64,000 bases of DNA from Pleurodeles waltl (GCF_031143425.1 NC_090447.1:139581106-139645105); one strand, 5' to 3'; positions 46,024-58,677 are shown, counted from the first letter of the stretch. Numbers and translations: made by a program. Notes: generated by a model not told the origin, from the letters alone.

Positions 46024-47786
46024 ATATGTATACATCTATTCTCGTGCCTAAATAATTTTTCTTGATGGGTTGCTCTCATTACATTCACTTTTTCAGAAGC
46101 ATTTAGTCATTGCATTATTCATTCGAGTTGCGGGGTCAAATGTTTTAGTAATGCATCTGGTTGTGTGTATGGTGTGTGTGTGGGGTGTGTGTTGTGGATG
46201 TGTCTTTGTCACTGTTGTTTTCCTACCACTCTCCCATGTGTGCTAGGCGGTTGTACTCCCCATCGTTGTCTTCGCTGGCATTGGTGTTCGTGGTGGAGCA
46301 GCATGTGGAATATCATGGGAAGACATGCAGCTCGGGCCCCATGGCTGCGTGGTTGTTCCCTGTGACTCCAATAGTTAGTCCATTCCCTTCTGAGCTCAGT
46401 TTCTGCCAGGCTTTTGATGTTGTTGGTACCGCCCCGGAAAAGGTGGCAGTTTGATGTATCTCAATATGCTGGGCGAAACATTGACTTCTGCCTGGCTGTA
46501 GGCGGCTACCGCTGTGGTGCCTGTTGTTTGCACGCAGACGGTCGGTGTTGTACATTGGCTGTCTATTGGAGATGACAACGCCATGGTCATAATTTGGCGG
46601 TAGTTACTGCCAGCCTGTTGGCGGTATTACCGCCACTTTAACACCAACCGCCAGGGTTGCAATGAGGACCTAAGTTTGCTCATTCATACTTGTTCATTGA
46701 CTTGATCAACCTTCAGAATTAAACATTATTGGGGATGTGTTAGCAAAAAGTGATTTTGAAGCCAAAAAGCTGTTGCATGGATGTTTTGAAACTTGGCAAA
46801 CCCATGTGGGTGAGGAGCTACTTTGCCTCAGAAGACATAGGGCCTGAATTAGATGTTGGTGGTAATAGTCCTGCTGTTGACCTTTTGCCTGAAAGCCCGT
46901 CCACCGCCAAGACAGTCGCCCATCCTATTTAGATGTCGTCTGGAGTATAGGCGGAAAACCCCCGATAGTTCACCATCATTAGCAGAAATCTTCACCTTCA
47001 TTGGCAGCACCATAGGCAAAAGCGGCTGGTGGTGGGAAGACTGCCCCTTTTACTATTGAGCCAATCACAATGTGCATTCCTGCCGATGGAACTGTGGCGG
47101 CAAAACCTCCACACCTGAGTTGGTGGATCGGGAGCTATGTAACCAGGTAACTCAAGTTTATAGCGCTTTCCACATTTCCTGCCGCCATGAACCCAATCAT
47201 ACCAGTTCTACCAATGCTCCTGGGTCAGGTCCAAGATGGAAATTTACTCTGCTGTTGCCGGAACAGAAGGTAAGTAACGGTCATTCCTTTTATCCTTGGA
47301 GTTGTTGCTTCACAGTAGTACCGTACTCATGCATGGGTCAATACTTTTAGAAAACAACTGCATAATGCTGAATAATTCTTAAGTGTGTACTGCTGTAATC
47401 AGAAAATGTATCAGAACAGACCTCGAGATATAAATAGCACCCACCTATCTAATATCAACTGCCTTCATGACAATGGACACCTATACAAAAATTCTTAGCA
47501 ATCCCAAATAGAAATGTGTCCACACAGGTGTGTGCAACAATGTCCCAAAATATCAAAAGTATCAACTATACCCAATCTGAATCAAACCATCCCATGATAA
47601 TCTAGCAATTGCACTACAACATGCTACAGGTGGGTGTACACAGAATGTAGTACCAAGCTTAACTCTAAACTGCAAGCATGGCAGAGATATATGAAGGTCA
47701 CATGTCCCCTTGGTGTGTGCAATATATCACAAACATAAGATCACATTTAACTGTAAAGTGCCATGTTCCCTGTGTATTATTGCCTA

Positions 47787-50757
47787 AGACCTCGACCTCC
47801 TTATCTTAACTGAAGCATGGCTCAATGGTTCCTTCCCACACATTCTTGACATTCTAGGACCACCCAACTATGACATCATCAGATTAGATAGATCCGGTGG
47901 AGAGGGAGGTGGCATAGCATGCTTTTAACACTCAATGCTCACCCTAAAACAATCACAAATTATTCCAATGCCATGATGTGAATACCTAGGTATCAAAATA
48001 TGGAGCAATGACAAGCTTCTGTGCAAACTTATACAATTTACCACCCCGGGTGATAACCTACCTTCCATCAAACAGATGATGGAGATTATCACCTCCAACC
48101 CAGACCAACACCCCAACCAGTTCTTCAGTGGGGATTTCAACATTCGTTGGAATGACTTAAATGACCCCATTCTGAACACCTTCAAGGCCTTCCTTTTGGA
48201 CCTCAACCTCACCCAGACATGCAATGGCCCAACATACAAAAAAAGCTCTACCCTTGAACTAATCATTGCTAAGGATAGTGTTATACAACTTGAATCCATA
48301 ACACTCTGTGACTGGTCTGACCACTACCTAATCTCCTCCCTTATCCTGGAAAAGGTGTTGTCTATAAAGGGTCAAACTCTTAAACAATGGTCTAGAGACC
48401 TAAGAAATATTAATCCTACAATTCTATCTGTTATTAGCAATAACATTCCACCTCCTCCCACTAACATGATGAATGTGAATGATCTTACTGAACATTACAT
48501 CCAATCCATGTCAGACATAGTGAATACGATCGCTCTGAAACAATTTAAAAGAATACCCAGTAGACGGTCCAAACCCTGGTTCAATGGCATCCTAAATGAG
48601 GAACGGTGCAAGCTAAGGCTTACTGAGAGATCATGGAGAATCTCTCCTTTGGGCTCCAACCTCAAGCAACTGAGGTCGTTAAGAAGTTCCAACAGCAAAC
48701 ACACCCATAGGTGTAAAGCAAAATACTTTAGGGTGGAACTAGATAATGCAAAAAACAGACCCAAAACAACTATTCAAAATCAACAAACAACAAGCAACCT
48801 TCCATTTGAAACACCACTCAGTAGACACTCAGACACTTCCAAACGACGATCAGTGCTCCGCCTACTTCATCGATAAGCCAAGAAGGATCGAATTGGATTT
48901 TCAACTTGCTTCCTAGTGTCTGCTCAACCATGATCAGCCCAGACTACTTCCAGTGCAGCTCCTGGACAGTTCCCCTCATAATGGATATACTACAAAAAAA
49001 TAGGGCTACCTGGTCTTCCTTCAAAATACCTGATGAAGTCAATACATTCACAATAATGACATCAAGAAAACCCTCTAACCATTTTAATTATTGTCTGCCT
49101 GCTAAGTTTTTCAAAGAGCTTAGATCTTCCATACTCCCTTTATGGATGAAGATTGTTAATGCCTCTCTCTCGCAGGGCATGGTTCCTGTTTGTCTAAAGA
49201 CTGGACAGGTCAAACAATTTTAAAAAACTAATCAGTCAGACCTCAACAATTTCTGCCCAATTTCCAACATCCGAACTTTAACAAAGCTATTTGAAAAATG
49301 TGTACACCTGCAACTCTGCTACCACATTGAACAATTCCAACTTCTTGACCATTGCCCATCTGGTTTCAGAACAAGACATAGCACTGAAATGGCTCTGAGA
49401 CATATATAGTTGACGATTTCCTGAGATCGCTTGATCAGAATGACTCAAGTATACTTATACTCCTTGATCTTCCTTCTTCATTTGATATGATCACATAACA
49501 CAGCATGATTCACCTTCTCGGGGATATCAGATCCAGTCCTAAACTGGTTTGTTTCATTCCTTCATAATAGAACTCAGAGAATCAAAGACAATCAATCCCT
49601 ATCTGACACCACACCTGTAATAATTGGAGTACCCCAAGGTTCCACTTTCTCACCTATGTTATTCAACTTGTAAATGAAACCTCTAACTGAAATTTTGAAG
49701 CTCTCAAACATTCATTACCACAAGTATGCTAATGGTACTCAATTGTATTTGAAAATGTCATCACCTGAAGACATCAACACACTCAACTGCAACCTTTTGA
49801 AGACCCAACAATGGATAACCTGTAATCACCTCATGCTTAACACCATCAAAACAGAATTCCTTTTGATTTCCCCTCACAATCTCTATGTCCCCATAGTAGA
49901 ATGGCTCAAACAATTCACAGATCTGAACTGCTTCCCTCATAACATTGGACAAACATATAAATATGCAAGCCCATATCAGGACCATCAAGGAAGCCAATTA
50001 CCAATTGAACATTTTAAGGAAAATCAAGCCCTTTCTGCCCTCTGACGACTTTCCTTTACCAGTACTATCTCTAGTCATCTCCTGATTAGATTACAGGAGA
50101 GCTACTCTTGCTGGCTTACCCAAAGTAAAGCTGGCTCCATTATAGGCTACATTGAACTCAGCTGTCAAACTCATAACAGGAACAAGAAGACTCAACCACT
50201 TTACTCCTGATCTAAAACATCTAAAAAGGCTCCTGTTTGAAGCTATATATCCAATTGAAGATTGCATGCTTGATGTACAAGGCCCTTCCCCTTAACACTC
50301 CTGTCTACCTGGCCAGAAAGCTCTAGTAATCCGGGGGTAGTCGTGCTAAGAAGTGCTAATTCCATACTGTTGAAACCACGAAGTTCAACAAAAAGAAAAC
50401 ATACAACCATTCCTTTTACAGCCTTGCCCCAAGAATTCGGAATGCATTACCACCTGAAACCAGGATTAGGCCCTCAACTACTTCCTTCGAAAAAGAAGTA
50501 AAAACGCTTCTGATCGATCGATACCTTCTCTAAGAGGCCTCAACAGTCTCAGCTTATCTAGCAGCTGGTGGACTCCCTTGGATTTTGGAACTGCCATGCT
50601 GAATGAAACACTGCTTAGTCCTTGTCTGATTGTCATTTGCTCTTTTTTTTTCCCTACATGCATGTTATGATTTCTATATGTACATTGCTCCGATACCTCC
50701 TTGGGTCAAGTTTAAACTATTTAAAACTCCTTAAATAAATAAATAAATAAATAACTA
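47787..50757 (+). pseudogene. L2/CR1-type LINE, 5'-truncated and decayed
   Basis: A non-LTR retrotransposon that nicks its target and reverse-transcribes there. Endonuclease (EEP fold): LLILTEAWLNGSF near 47800, a stop, then FFSGDFNIRWNDL (GDFN) near 48120 and CDWSDHYLISS (SDH) near 48310. RT: FEKCVHLQL and CPSGFRTRHSTEMAL near 49280-49400, IIGVPQGSTFSPMLFN near 49620, and YANGTQLYL at the catalytic site near 49725, where YADDTQLY is expected, so both Asp are lost. LKLITGTRR-type and P-R-I-R-NALPPET-R segments near 50170 and 50440 are usual L2 C-terminal parts. Ends in a TAAA-type tail. Many stops; ORF1 absent. Clade named by motif style only. Confidence 0.82.
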
Positions 50758-50770
50758 CATAAATAAATGA
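50728..50770 (+). repeat. (TAAA)n tail of the LINE
   Basis: Consecutive TAAA units with a few interruptions at the 3' end of the LINE, as in L2-type elements. Confidence 0.75.
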
Positions 50771-51217
50771 ATAATGCCATTGTGCATATCATTGGCACAT
50801 CATGTCAAAATGAACACACATGCATTGTCTCGTCACAAAAACAGAAACACATATCATTTTGGTGTAAGTGTCCAGTAACACCATGAATTCTTGCACCAAC
50901 ATTAATATGTCTGTCACTAATGTACAACATTCATTTATGTCTTGAAAAATAATCTAAAATGTACAACCTGTGCTTGTCACTCTCACAAATGGATGTAAGT
51001 GCATGGCACGCACATTAGCAGAAAGAACCTAATCAGCTAACAATTAGTAACAATCAAAAAAGTAAGGCCAGAACAAAGGGATTTCAAAATAAAAATGATT
51101 TACCTAAATGAGCTACCTTGCTCATGAGTTAAATCAAGGAAATAACAAATAAACAAACAAGGGGACTAGGCCATCAGTCCATCATATGGGTGTTTGCCCA
51201 CAACTTGCCTCCTAATG
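50771..51217. other. No recognised gene
   Basis: AT-rich DNA between the LINE tail and the gene-B-like pseudogene; probably that gene's 3' untranslated region on the minus strand. Confidence 0.35.
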
Positions 51218-52656
51218 TCACTGCCAAAATAAACCTCCTCTGGAAGGGGCATCATTGGGGCAGACAGCAGCCACCTCAATGATCCTGCAGTCCTTGGGTT
51301 TGGGAAGGATGGGTTTGGGTTTATATTTGGGAGGGGTGAGTTCTGATTTGGCATGGGTGAGTTTAGATTTGGAAGGGGTGGTTTGGTATTTGGAAGGAGT
51401 GTTTTGGGATGTGAAAGGGCTGTGTTGTGGTGTGAAGGGGATTCTAAAATGTTTGGGTGGGGTGGCCTGGGATACAGAAGGGGTCAGGGCTAGGGCAAAC
51501 ATGATGTCTTCCTTGGGAAAATAGGGTGTTCAGAAGGGATTAGGGTTTTTAGAGTTAGATGGAGTGTATGTTGTGTGCATGTATGTGGAAGGTGTGGATG
51601 CTTGAGGGTCTGGTGTATGTGCTGTATGTTTAGATTTGTGTTTCTCACTGATTGTCTGTTCAGTGGCTGAGTGTGGGCATTTCCGTTCAGTGTGTGTGTG
51701 GAGGTGTCTGCTGTAGATGTGGTGTATGTTGGTGTGGGTTCTGTGGGTGTTCTGATGCATGCTTGTGTGGTGGTGGGTGCGCTGGCTGGGGGTACTGAAT
51801 GTGTATGTGCTTGGGGTGTGTGGAGGTGTTGGTGTAGTCGTGGGTGATGTGTCTGTAGGTGTGCTGGTAGTGGGTGTGTGGGTCTGTGTTGTGGTGGGTG
51901 TGATGCCGATGGGTATGCTTGTGGTGGTGGTGGCAGAATGTATGGTGTCTGCATGTGTGTGTCTGTGTTTTTTGCTGTGTCGATGTTGGGATGTTCTGCT
52001 TGTGGTTTTTGTGGGTACATGCAAATGTTTGTGTGTGATGGGTACAGGGCTGAGTTTAGGGATTTTAGATGGGGAAGAGGTGGGAGTCTGAGCGCAAGGT
52101 AGGGTGGGTGGAAGCCTATCCCCAAATTGGAGGTCAGACCCGGGAATGACTGCTGTAGGCTAGACAGGGCACCGTCAATGCCATCCAAGTAAGTCAGCAT
52201 CCGTGTGTTCTGGCCAGCCAGCCCATTGATGGCATTCAGAAGTGCAGTCTGGCCTACAGTGATCGTCCATAATAGGTCTATAGCTGCCTCAGTGAGTGAA
52301 GCCTGGGACATAAGGAAGGGGTAGAGATGCCTGCAACGAAGGTGATGCCGCCCCTTTTAGACGGGCAGATATGGCCAACTTGGGGGAGCAATAGTGATGG
52401 TGAAGCGTGGAATGTGGGTGACAGACGACAACAAAACTGCCACAGTCGCTCCAGTCTCCACCATCACTAGGGATTGGTCTTCGTTGGAGTCCTCCGAATA
52501 AGATGATGAGTCAGTTGTGGTCTCTGTGCCAGTCTCCTCATCCTCCATGCCACTGGGTCCATCAGTGTCGGTGATGTCCACAGCTGATTCCCAGTGTCCT
52601 GTTTCCACTTTCAGGTCCCTCCATGAAAACGGTTTTGACAGCATGAATGAACACAT
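51218..52656 (-). pseudogene. Harbinger gene-B-like protein, C-terminal exons, diverged copy
   Basis: Minus strand, 52656 downward: acidic segment TDGPSGMEDEETGTETTTD and DSNEDQSLVMVE, matching the Asp/Ser-rich exon 3 of gene B. After a TAA comes the module TEAAIDLLWTITVGQTALLN, then AINGLAGQNTRML, aligning with EEAIDPLRSISVGQSTIVNA and AIPGLAAQMQQTNAF of gene B. A long His/Thr/Pro-rich tail (HPPQHRPTHPLPAHLQ and similar) follows. So it is the same protein family as gene B at low identity. The KEP-type basic repeat is absent; a TP/SK-rich end (SKYQTTPSKSKLTHAKSELT) takes its place near 51400. No DNA-binding exon found upstream. Confidence 0.72.
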
Positions 52657-53639
52657 AGGCCTTGAGGCAAATCTGAACCACTGCAGTACAGAGCTAAAAT
52701 GTATTTACATTACCTAAGTGCCAGGTGTAGAGCTGGAATTTGACTTCTCAAGATGGAACATTACAACATCTACATGATTGAACCTTCCATCTGCAAATGT
52801 CCCTTTAAGTATCACATTGCTCTCCATCATTTATTTCTCCTCTAAACAGAAATAAGGACAACAAATTGTTGTGTGGGGGACATGTGACTCTCTCACCAAC
52901 GTGGAACCATACCTTTTTGTTGTAATCAATAGAGTTTCACATACAATGTCATGTTATCTGACACATGCTGGTTTACATGTACATTTGTAAAGTACGAAGG
53001 TCTCAGTTCATCCTGCCACTGCCAACATTAACTGGCTAGAGGTTTGCTGGCAAACTGGTTTCAAACATGTTTCATGCTATGAATTATGCCGCTGTACAGA
53101 TAATTTCAGTCCATTTGGTGCAGATGCACATTCTCATATTGTCATAGCACCACAAACATACCAATGTCAAGTCTGATATATCAACTGCATCATAATTGCA
53201 CAGTTTGCCATAGACACCAGTAATGGGGTCTCCATCACCTACTCACACTTGTGATGGAGCATTTCACCTGACCCTTTCATGAAAAGGCACATGTTCAGTG
53301 CAACTGTCACATATTACATTGAGAAAATGCAGGTACCCCTTTGGTTGCATGCAAGTACTAATGCGAGCAGCCAAGTGTCTGCTCACAATAGTCCTTGCCT
53401 TGTGATTTGGAATCTGTGGGCAAAATTCTGCACAAACAAATACATCCCACAATGCATCAGATTGTGTCTGACTAACTTACACCTAGAGAGATTCTTAAGG
53501 GCTTTGGCTGTATGTCAGAGTTATTGTTAATGGCATACAACATTGCTAGAAATGAAAAAGGTTAGACAACAAAAATATCTACAGATAATGACTTCTCCCC
53601 TTGATTCTGCTTTTGAGCCCTCAACTGCCCATCAACTTC
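52657..53639. other. No recognised gene
   Basis: Only short frames (for example 53264-53452) without motifs. May be intron or upstream part of the gene-B-like pseudogene. Confidence 0.35.
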
Positions 53640-54006
53640 TGGGTAAAGATGCCGGCCATTAGGGGGGTCAGGGTGCAGAACACATGCCTGAATTGCCTGA
53701 ATTCTTTAAGGAAAACGGGCTGCAAAATGAAGAAAAAAAAAACTGCTTTATTTACAAAGCAGTCACAGACATGGAGGTCTGCTGACTACAGCAGGCCACC
53801 ATCCCTGTGAGTGCAGGGACTCGCTATGGGGTCGCAAACTGCGACCCACCTCATGAATATTGATGAGGTGGGTCTTTGCGACCCCATAGCGAGTCGCAGA
53901 AGGTGTCTGAGACACCTTTCTGCATATAATTTTGCGAGTTGCAAATTGCGAGTCGGTCAGACTCGCAATTTGCAAGTTGCAAAATTGTGGTTTCTTACAT
54001 CTGGCC
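53640..54006. mobile_element. Palindrome-rich Harbinger-type MITE
   Basis: Right end ACATCTGGCCC matches the ends at 16646 and 22576. Inverted repeats: GACTCGCTATGGGGTCGCAAA with TTGCGACCCCATAGCGAGTC (53818-53897), AGGTGTCTGAGACACCT, and TTGCGAGTTGCAAATTGCGAGTC with its partner (about 53932-53985). The left end is not sharply defined. Confidence 0.6.
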
Positions 54007-55069
54007 CTAAGTGTTTAGCTAAAGGACAGAACTCCATTTGTCATTGTTGGGGTTGCTAAGTACAACTTACCAGACTCCACTTCACAGGAGATTCCAGTAA
54101 AGCCTTCACAATGCAGGATCTGCAAGACATTTTCCTCCCAGGAAAATAGTTACAAGGGGGTCTGGGACAACCACCACCAGTCCTCTGGGCCTCAAGGTGA
54201 AATTTGGAGGCCAGAAAATGGACTCCTTCATAGGCTGCTCTAAATGTTCCTAATTTTCTCCTGCGTGCGCAGATTATTAGATACAGCATTCACTCTGTCC
54301 ACTATTTTGGACCACATTTGCCTTTTCTGGGAAATGATAGTATTTTGTACTTATGCTTCACACAATTGTGGCTCTGCTCCAATTATTTCAATCACCATGA
54401 CAGTCAGCTCTCTCTCTGTGAAAAGGGGACTTCTCCTCCCTGCTATTGTGATTTTCCTCCAAAAAAATCATAACAATAATGAAATTAAGTCAAATTGAAC
54501 AAAAACGTACACAGAGGGAGAGGAAAACATAACAAAACAAAAATCTGTATCCTGGCTTGAAATGTCCAGTGCCTGAATGGCCTGCAACAGTGGATTGGCA
54601 AAGGAACATGGTCCGGAATGGAGTGTTTTATAGTGTGTTTTGCAGGTGTTCACAATTGGCCAATATACAACATGTGTGGGTTACTTGCATCCAACCAATG
54701 GCCAAAGCCATAGTACTATGCTGCATGGGTCCAGCAATGGACTCCCGCCATCATGGGCCCACTGCTGAAACACCGCCAGCACAACTGTGTGATATAAATA
54801 GGCTTGGCTGGATGCCACCGTCACAATGTCAATGGAGGATCTACTCGTCTGCCTTGGAGTCCACCATGTCAGCTGTGAGATGTTGCTGGTGCCACGGTGA
54901 CACTCCGTCGCGCTGTCTTTGGCTTAGCCCCAATACATCTGAATATGTCGGGCAGAAGACTGCCATACAACTTGGCTGTAATACCGTCAAGATCCAAATC
55001 AGGCCCTAAGTTTCTCTGCATGGTGGCTGGAGCCCTGTCTTGTGGGAAACATGCTTCCCAGGCGCAGCT
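54007..55069. other. No recognised gene; right end of third Harbinger element
   Basis: Non-coding. Contains the inverted end of the 46840-55006 element (CAAATCAGGCCC at 54995-55006). The frame at 54557-55009 has no motif. Confidence 0.4.
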
Positions 55070-56640
55070 ATGGCTTCCCCTACTTCTCAATGCATTCACA
55101 GCCCTGGGCCTGCAGAAGCCATTCCTGGGCACTTTGAAACAGGGCAGTAGGCTGAATGCACCCAAGACCTGGGGGTCCTCATCTAGTGATCACCAGAACT
55201 CTGACTAGGGGCCTGGTCAGAGCTTCTTAAGCTGATGATGGTTTGTAGCCCTCCCTTGGCCTGAGGTACCAGTCCCTGGCACTACACAACATGGTGGCTA
55301 GTAAATGGAGCCCAGGGCCTAGGATTTGCACCCCCGGGCCCAACCTGAGCTCTGACATTGGACCAGTGATAGCTTCTTACTTCAGAGAAACAGGAGAGAA
55401 CCCTTCAGGCCTATAGGATCATGTCCAAAGCATTTTCAACATGACAGGCTGGAAAATAGAGTCCAGTGCTTGAGATTTACAGCCCCAGACCAGTTGGATC
55501 TTAAAGATTCAACGCAGTCAGAGCTTGTTATCCCACAGAAGCAGATGAACCCTTCCTGGCCAAGAGGAAACCTGTTTTTGGCACTCTGAGACATGGCAGA
55601 CCAATGCATGGATGCACCTCCCTGGGACACTTATGCCAGGTCAGCCAGAGCTCTGATCTGGGGACCTATCTAAGCTTCATAAGCGGGCAATGTAGTGAAG
55701 TCCTCTCCAGGCCTGACAACCCCATCCTCGGCACGTTGTGACATGTCAGGCAGAAAAAAAGGAGTCTTGAGCTGGGGCTTTCAGCTCAGGCCAACCAGAT
55801 TTCTGACCCAGGACCCAGTCAGGATTTCTTATCCTGGTGAAGCAGGGGAGTTTTTCCCGGGCCCCTAGAACCCCGTCCCTGGCATGCTGTGCCACTGTGA
55901 GCCGGAGAATGAACACCAGGGCAATGGCTTGCATATCTGGACCATTTGGAGCTCTGACCCTGGGACCAGATATAACTTGTAAAGCCAGGGAAGTGGATAA
56001 GCCCTTCTTGGGCTTGCAGGACCACATTGCAGGTCAGAGAATGAAGCCTAGGACCAAGGGATTGTACTCCCAGTTCAGCCAGAGCTCTAACCCAGGGCTT
56101 AGTCAGAGTTTCCTATCCTGGCAAAGAAGGTGAGCCCTCCTCAGTCCTGTGGAAGACCATCCTGGGCACTAAGAAACACAGCAGATCAACACATGGACCC
56201 AATGTCCTGGGAATCCTCTCCCAAGACCTGACAGAACTCTGACCGAGTCATTTCAGTCTAGCAAATTGGAGGAGTCCTTCCCAGCCACACTGCAACATGG
56301 GGGTAAAGCACATGAACACCAGGCAAGACTCATCCAAGCTCCTGCTTGGACACTGACTGAGTTTTACACCCCACCTACAGCATAGACCGCCCATCTGGTA
56401 ACCTTTTGGTGCTTGCAGGACCTTTCCACAATCCAGAGAGATCAACCATGTGGACAGCAGGTCATCCACAGCCTTCCTCTAAAAATATATGCAGGAAGTC
56501 CACTACTCATTCTTATAGTCTGTGCACACCGAGAGACAAAGGGGGGACATTCAAAAGAATGTATCTGACCTCTTGAAGCTCTGACTGGGATTGAAACTTC
56601 AAATAAGCCCTCATCAGGACTTCCGAGGCAACTTAGAATT
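55070..56640. repeat. Degenerate tandem array, about 150-bp unit
   Basis: The phrase GAGCTCTGACCNNGGACC, or close variants, recurs at 55197, 55347, 55497, 55648, 55798, 55949, 56082, 56234 and 56576, mostly 150-152 bp apart. It is followed each time by AGTCAGAGCTTCTTATCC-like text, then a CCTCC-GGCCTG-AGGACC-C-CATCC-TGGCAC stretch, then a CACATGGCAG-like stretch. About nine to ten units, well diverged, with shorter spacing at the right end. Not coding: frames shift between units. Confidence 0.75.
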
Positions 56641-57789
56641 CTGAACACAGAACAGTGATGTGTTTTTAATTTATTTTAAGTTCAAAATGTCACCAGTGAC
56701 ATTGGAATGGCCCATTTTGCACCATCGAGTGAGCATGGTATATGACTCACAGACTTCATTTTGAATACTACTATTTATAATTTATCAAACCCCTAATGGG
56801 TGTGAAAGAGTGCAAAATAATTCCATTCTATAGCATCCGGTGGAGTTATATTAAAATCGATATCACAACCCATTGGTGACCTTGAGTAGCATAATCATTG
56901 ACTTCCTTTTCTATGATCCCCTAAGACACAGCATCTTTCATGGAAATGCTAAGTATAGAAGTGGTAAGCCATCATTTATCAATGCCAGGATTGAGGTGCA
57001 TTTGCTATTTACTTAGAATAACTAAGAAGTCAGTTTCCTCTGTTATTTGATAAATCCACAATCTTTTGTTTGTGGTTTAATCAGAAAGAAGAATGCTACA
57101 TAAAGATATACTTTGAAATCATAAATAGAAACGTTCTTGGTTCTACTTATGCTGAATTCGTATTATTAAGCAAGTTATTACCCGAATAACGTTATATAGT
57201 GCATGTGTATAGTGATCACATGAATGATTTACTTGAATGAGAGATTATTTAATGAGTCAATTCTCTGCAGTGGCAGGTAAAACAAATCTAAAATTCATAG
57301 ATGCATGCTAAACTACATCATTATCTGCTGCCTATTATTAGATCTGACTGTTCTCTCGAATTAACTTCTCCAATGCTTCATGAATATGAAGATTTATTGT
57401 ATATCACAAATCTGAAACACTAACACTATTTTTTTAAATAACATATTCATTAAATGCAAGAAGTCACCTTTTTGATGCCACGAAAATTTTCAATGCCCTC
57501 AGAGAATCACCAGAAAAGCTGAACAAAATAAAAGTACTATCTTTACTCTTTCACATTTGAAGTCTACAGAAGAACTAAAACAGCAATTTTTTACTGCCCA
57601 AAAGCACAACAGTTAAGTACTCAGTACTAGGGAGTTCCATCTGCCCTAGTTTTAACTCCACACATTTTTCTTGAACAACCCTCAGGCTGTGCTGTTGGAA
57701 CGAGGGGTACCAACAGATGACCTTGAATGAGGCTAGATATAAAATTAGCACTAAAGAAGCATTATTGTTTCTTGAACCATTTAACATGA
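56641..57789. other. No recognised gene
   Basis: AT-rich, no repeats or frames of note. The most single-copy-looking stretch in the window. Confidence 0.4.
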
Positions 57790-58220
57790 GCCAGGGGCTG
57801 TGCGGTGAAGGGGCAGGGCGGTGCGCAGCGGAAGAGGATGACCAACAAAATAAACAATAAAATTAAATTTAAAAAACAAACTTGCCTGACTCTTCAGTTT
57901 CCACCACATCTCCCGTCTTCCGTCTGCACTGCAGGCACAGGCTCCCAGCCTGCCTTGTGGCCAATTCTAATGTTGCTCTCATGCTGCTGGCAGCATGGGA
58001 GCAGCATTAGGATAACCCGAGACTCCTGACTTGGCACTTCCAGCAGACTGGGAGTCTGGGCCTTCTGTCTTCAACCTGACAACACAGTGTCAGGTTGGAG
58101 AGAGCTCAGTGCGCATTTGTGTTGGCCATTGTGAGATGGGCAGCCAAACCCACTTGGGCACTGAGGGGAGTGCACACCACTCCCCTCCATCCCTCTCATC
58201 CCTCACAGTCCTGCACCTTG
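57790..58220. other. Possible dispersed repeat, unclassified
   Basis: GC-richer island starting CCAGGGGCTGTGCGGTGAAG, with a CAATAAAATTAAATTTAAAAAAC tract and small inverted pairs (CATGCTGCTGGCAGCATG, CCTGACAACACAGTGTCAGG). Looks like a short interspersed element but no end, promoter box or target duplication is visible. Confidence 0.3.
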
Positions 58221-58677
58221 TAAATTAAACATTGTTTATTATCGTTTTTATTTTTCAATTTGCAGCTGCTGCTTCTGGTGGAGGAGCCGCCGCTGAGTAC
58301 TGACAAATATCTAGAATTGTCTTTGAATAATCTGCTGAAATGCTGCTTATTTTTCCGTTCACTGACTGATATGCAAATTTGTTGCAGTGCAACAGGCCAC
58401 GCAGTATTCTTAATGATATAGGATACCTTAGGCAAATTCCACTGAATAGGGGGGTGAATGCTTTGGTTAAGGCCACAAGGAAAGCAATCCTTCACCCTTG
58501 CATTCAAATTCAAAGAATAGCAATTTTTTGTTGTTGCTATAATACAGCTGATGTCCTTCAAATGGTCAGAGACTGCAACTATTTGTTGCTGTTGCAAAGC
58601 CTGTGATTTTGTGAATGCTAGACAGAAAGTGCAAAATGTTTTTTACCTCGTGCTCAATGCAGATTTGTCCTAGAAAC
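58221..58677. other. No recognised gene
   Basis: Short frames only on both strands (for example 58379-58606), no motif. Confidence 0.4.

Larger units (their letters stand above)
26026..46670. mobile_element. Composite Harbinger-type element with nested Ty3 fragment and internal tandem duplication
   Basis: Left end GGCCCTCATTTTGACATTG and right end, inverted, GGTCCTCATTGCAACCCTG share the first ten bases but one, then a GGCGGT/GCCGGT-type continuation. Flanks are TTA (26023-26025) and TAA (46671-46673), close to Harbinger target preference but not a direct repeat. Inside: gene A (+), HARBI1 (-), gene B (+), a 5'-truncated Ty3-type element, and an 8.83-kb tandem duplication. The stretch 46024-46670 is the resumed right part of the element, with GGCGGT-rich sequence at its end. 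Because the two ends are only moderately alike, two related elements fused by rearrangement is an alternative to one insertion. Confidence 0.6.
46840..55006. mobile_element. Third Harbinger-type element, decayed, with nested insertions
   Basis: Left end GGGCCTGAATTAGATGTTGG; right end, inverted, GGGCCTGATTTGGATCTTGA. Continued to 28 bases the two agree at about 22. Between them lie an L2-type LINE (47787-50757), a gene-B-like pseudogene (51218-52656, minus) and a MITE (about 53640-54006). Flanks are ATA and TAA, not an exact duplication. No HARBI1 remnant found inside, so it is a deletion derivative or was non-autonomous. Confidence 0.5.

Noticed and set aside
51759..52102. Val/Gly/Cys-rich plus-strand frames
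   Set aside because: Antisense of the His/Thr/Pro-rich tail of the gene-B-like pseudogene.
55070..56640. CRISPR-like array
   Set aside because: Units are diverged end to end without conserved repeats separated by unique spacers, and the DNA is eukaryotic.
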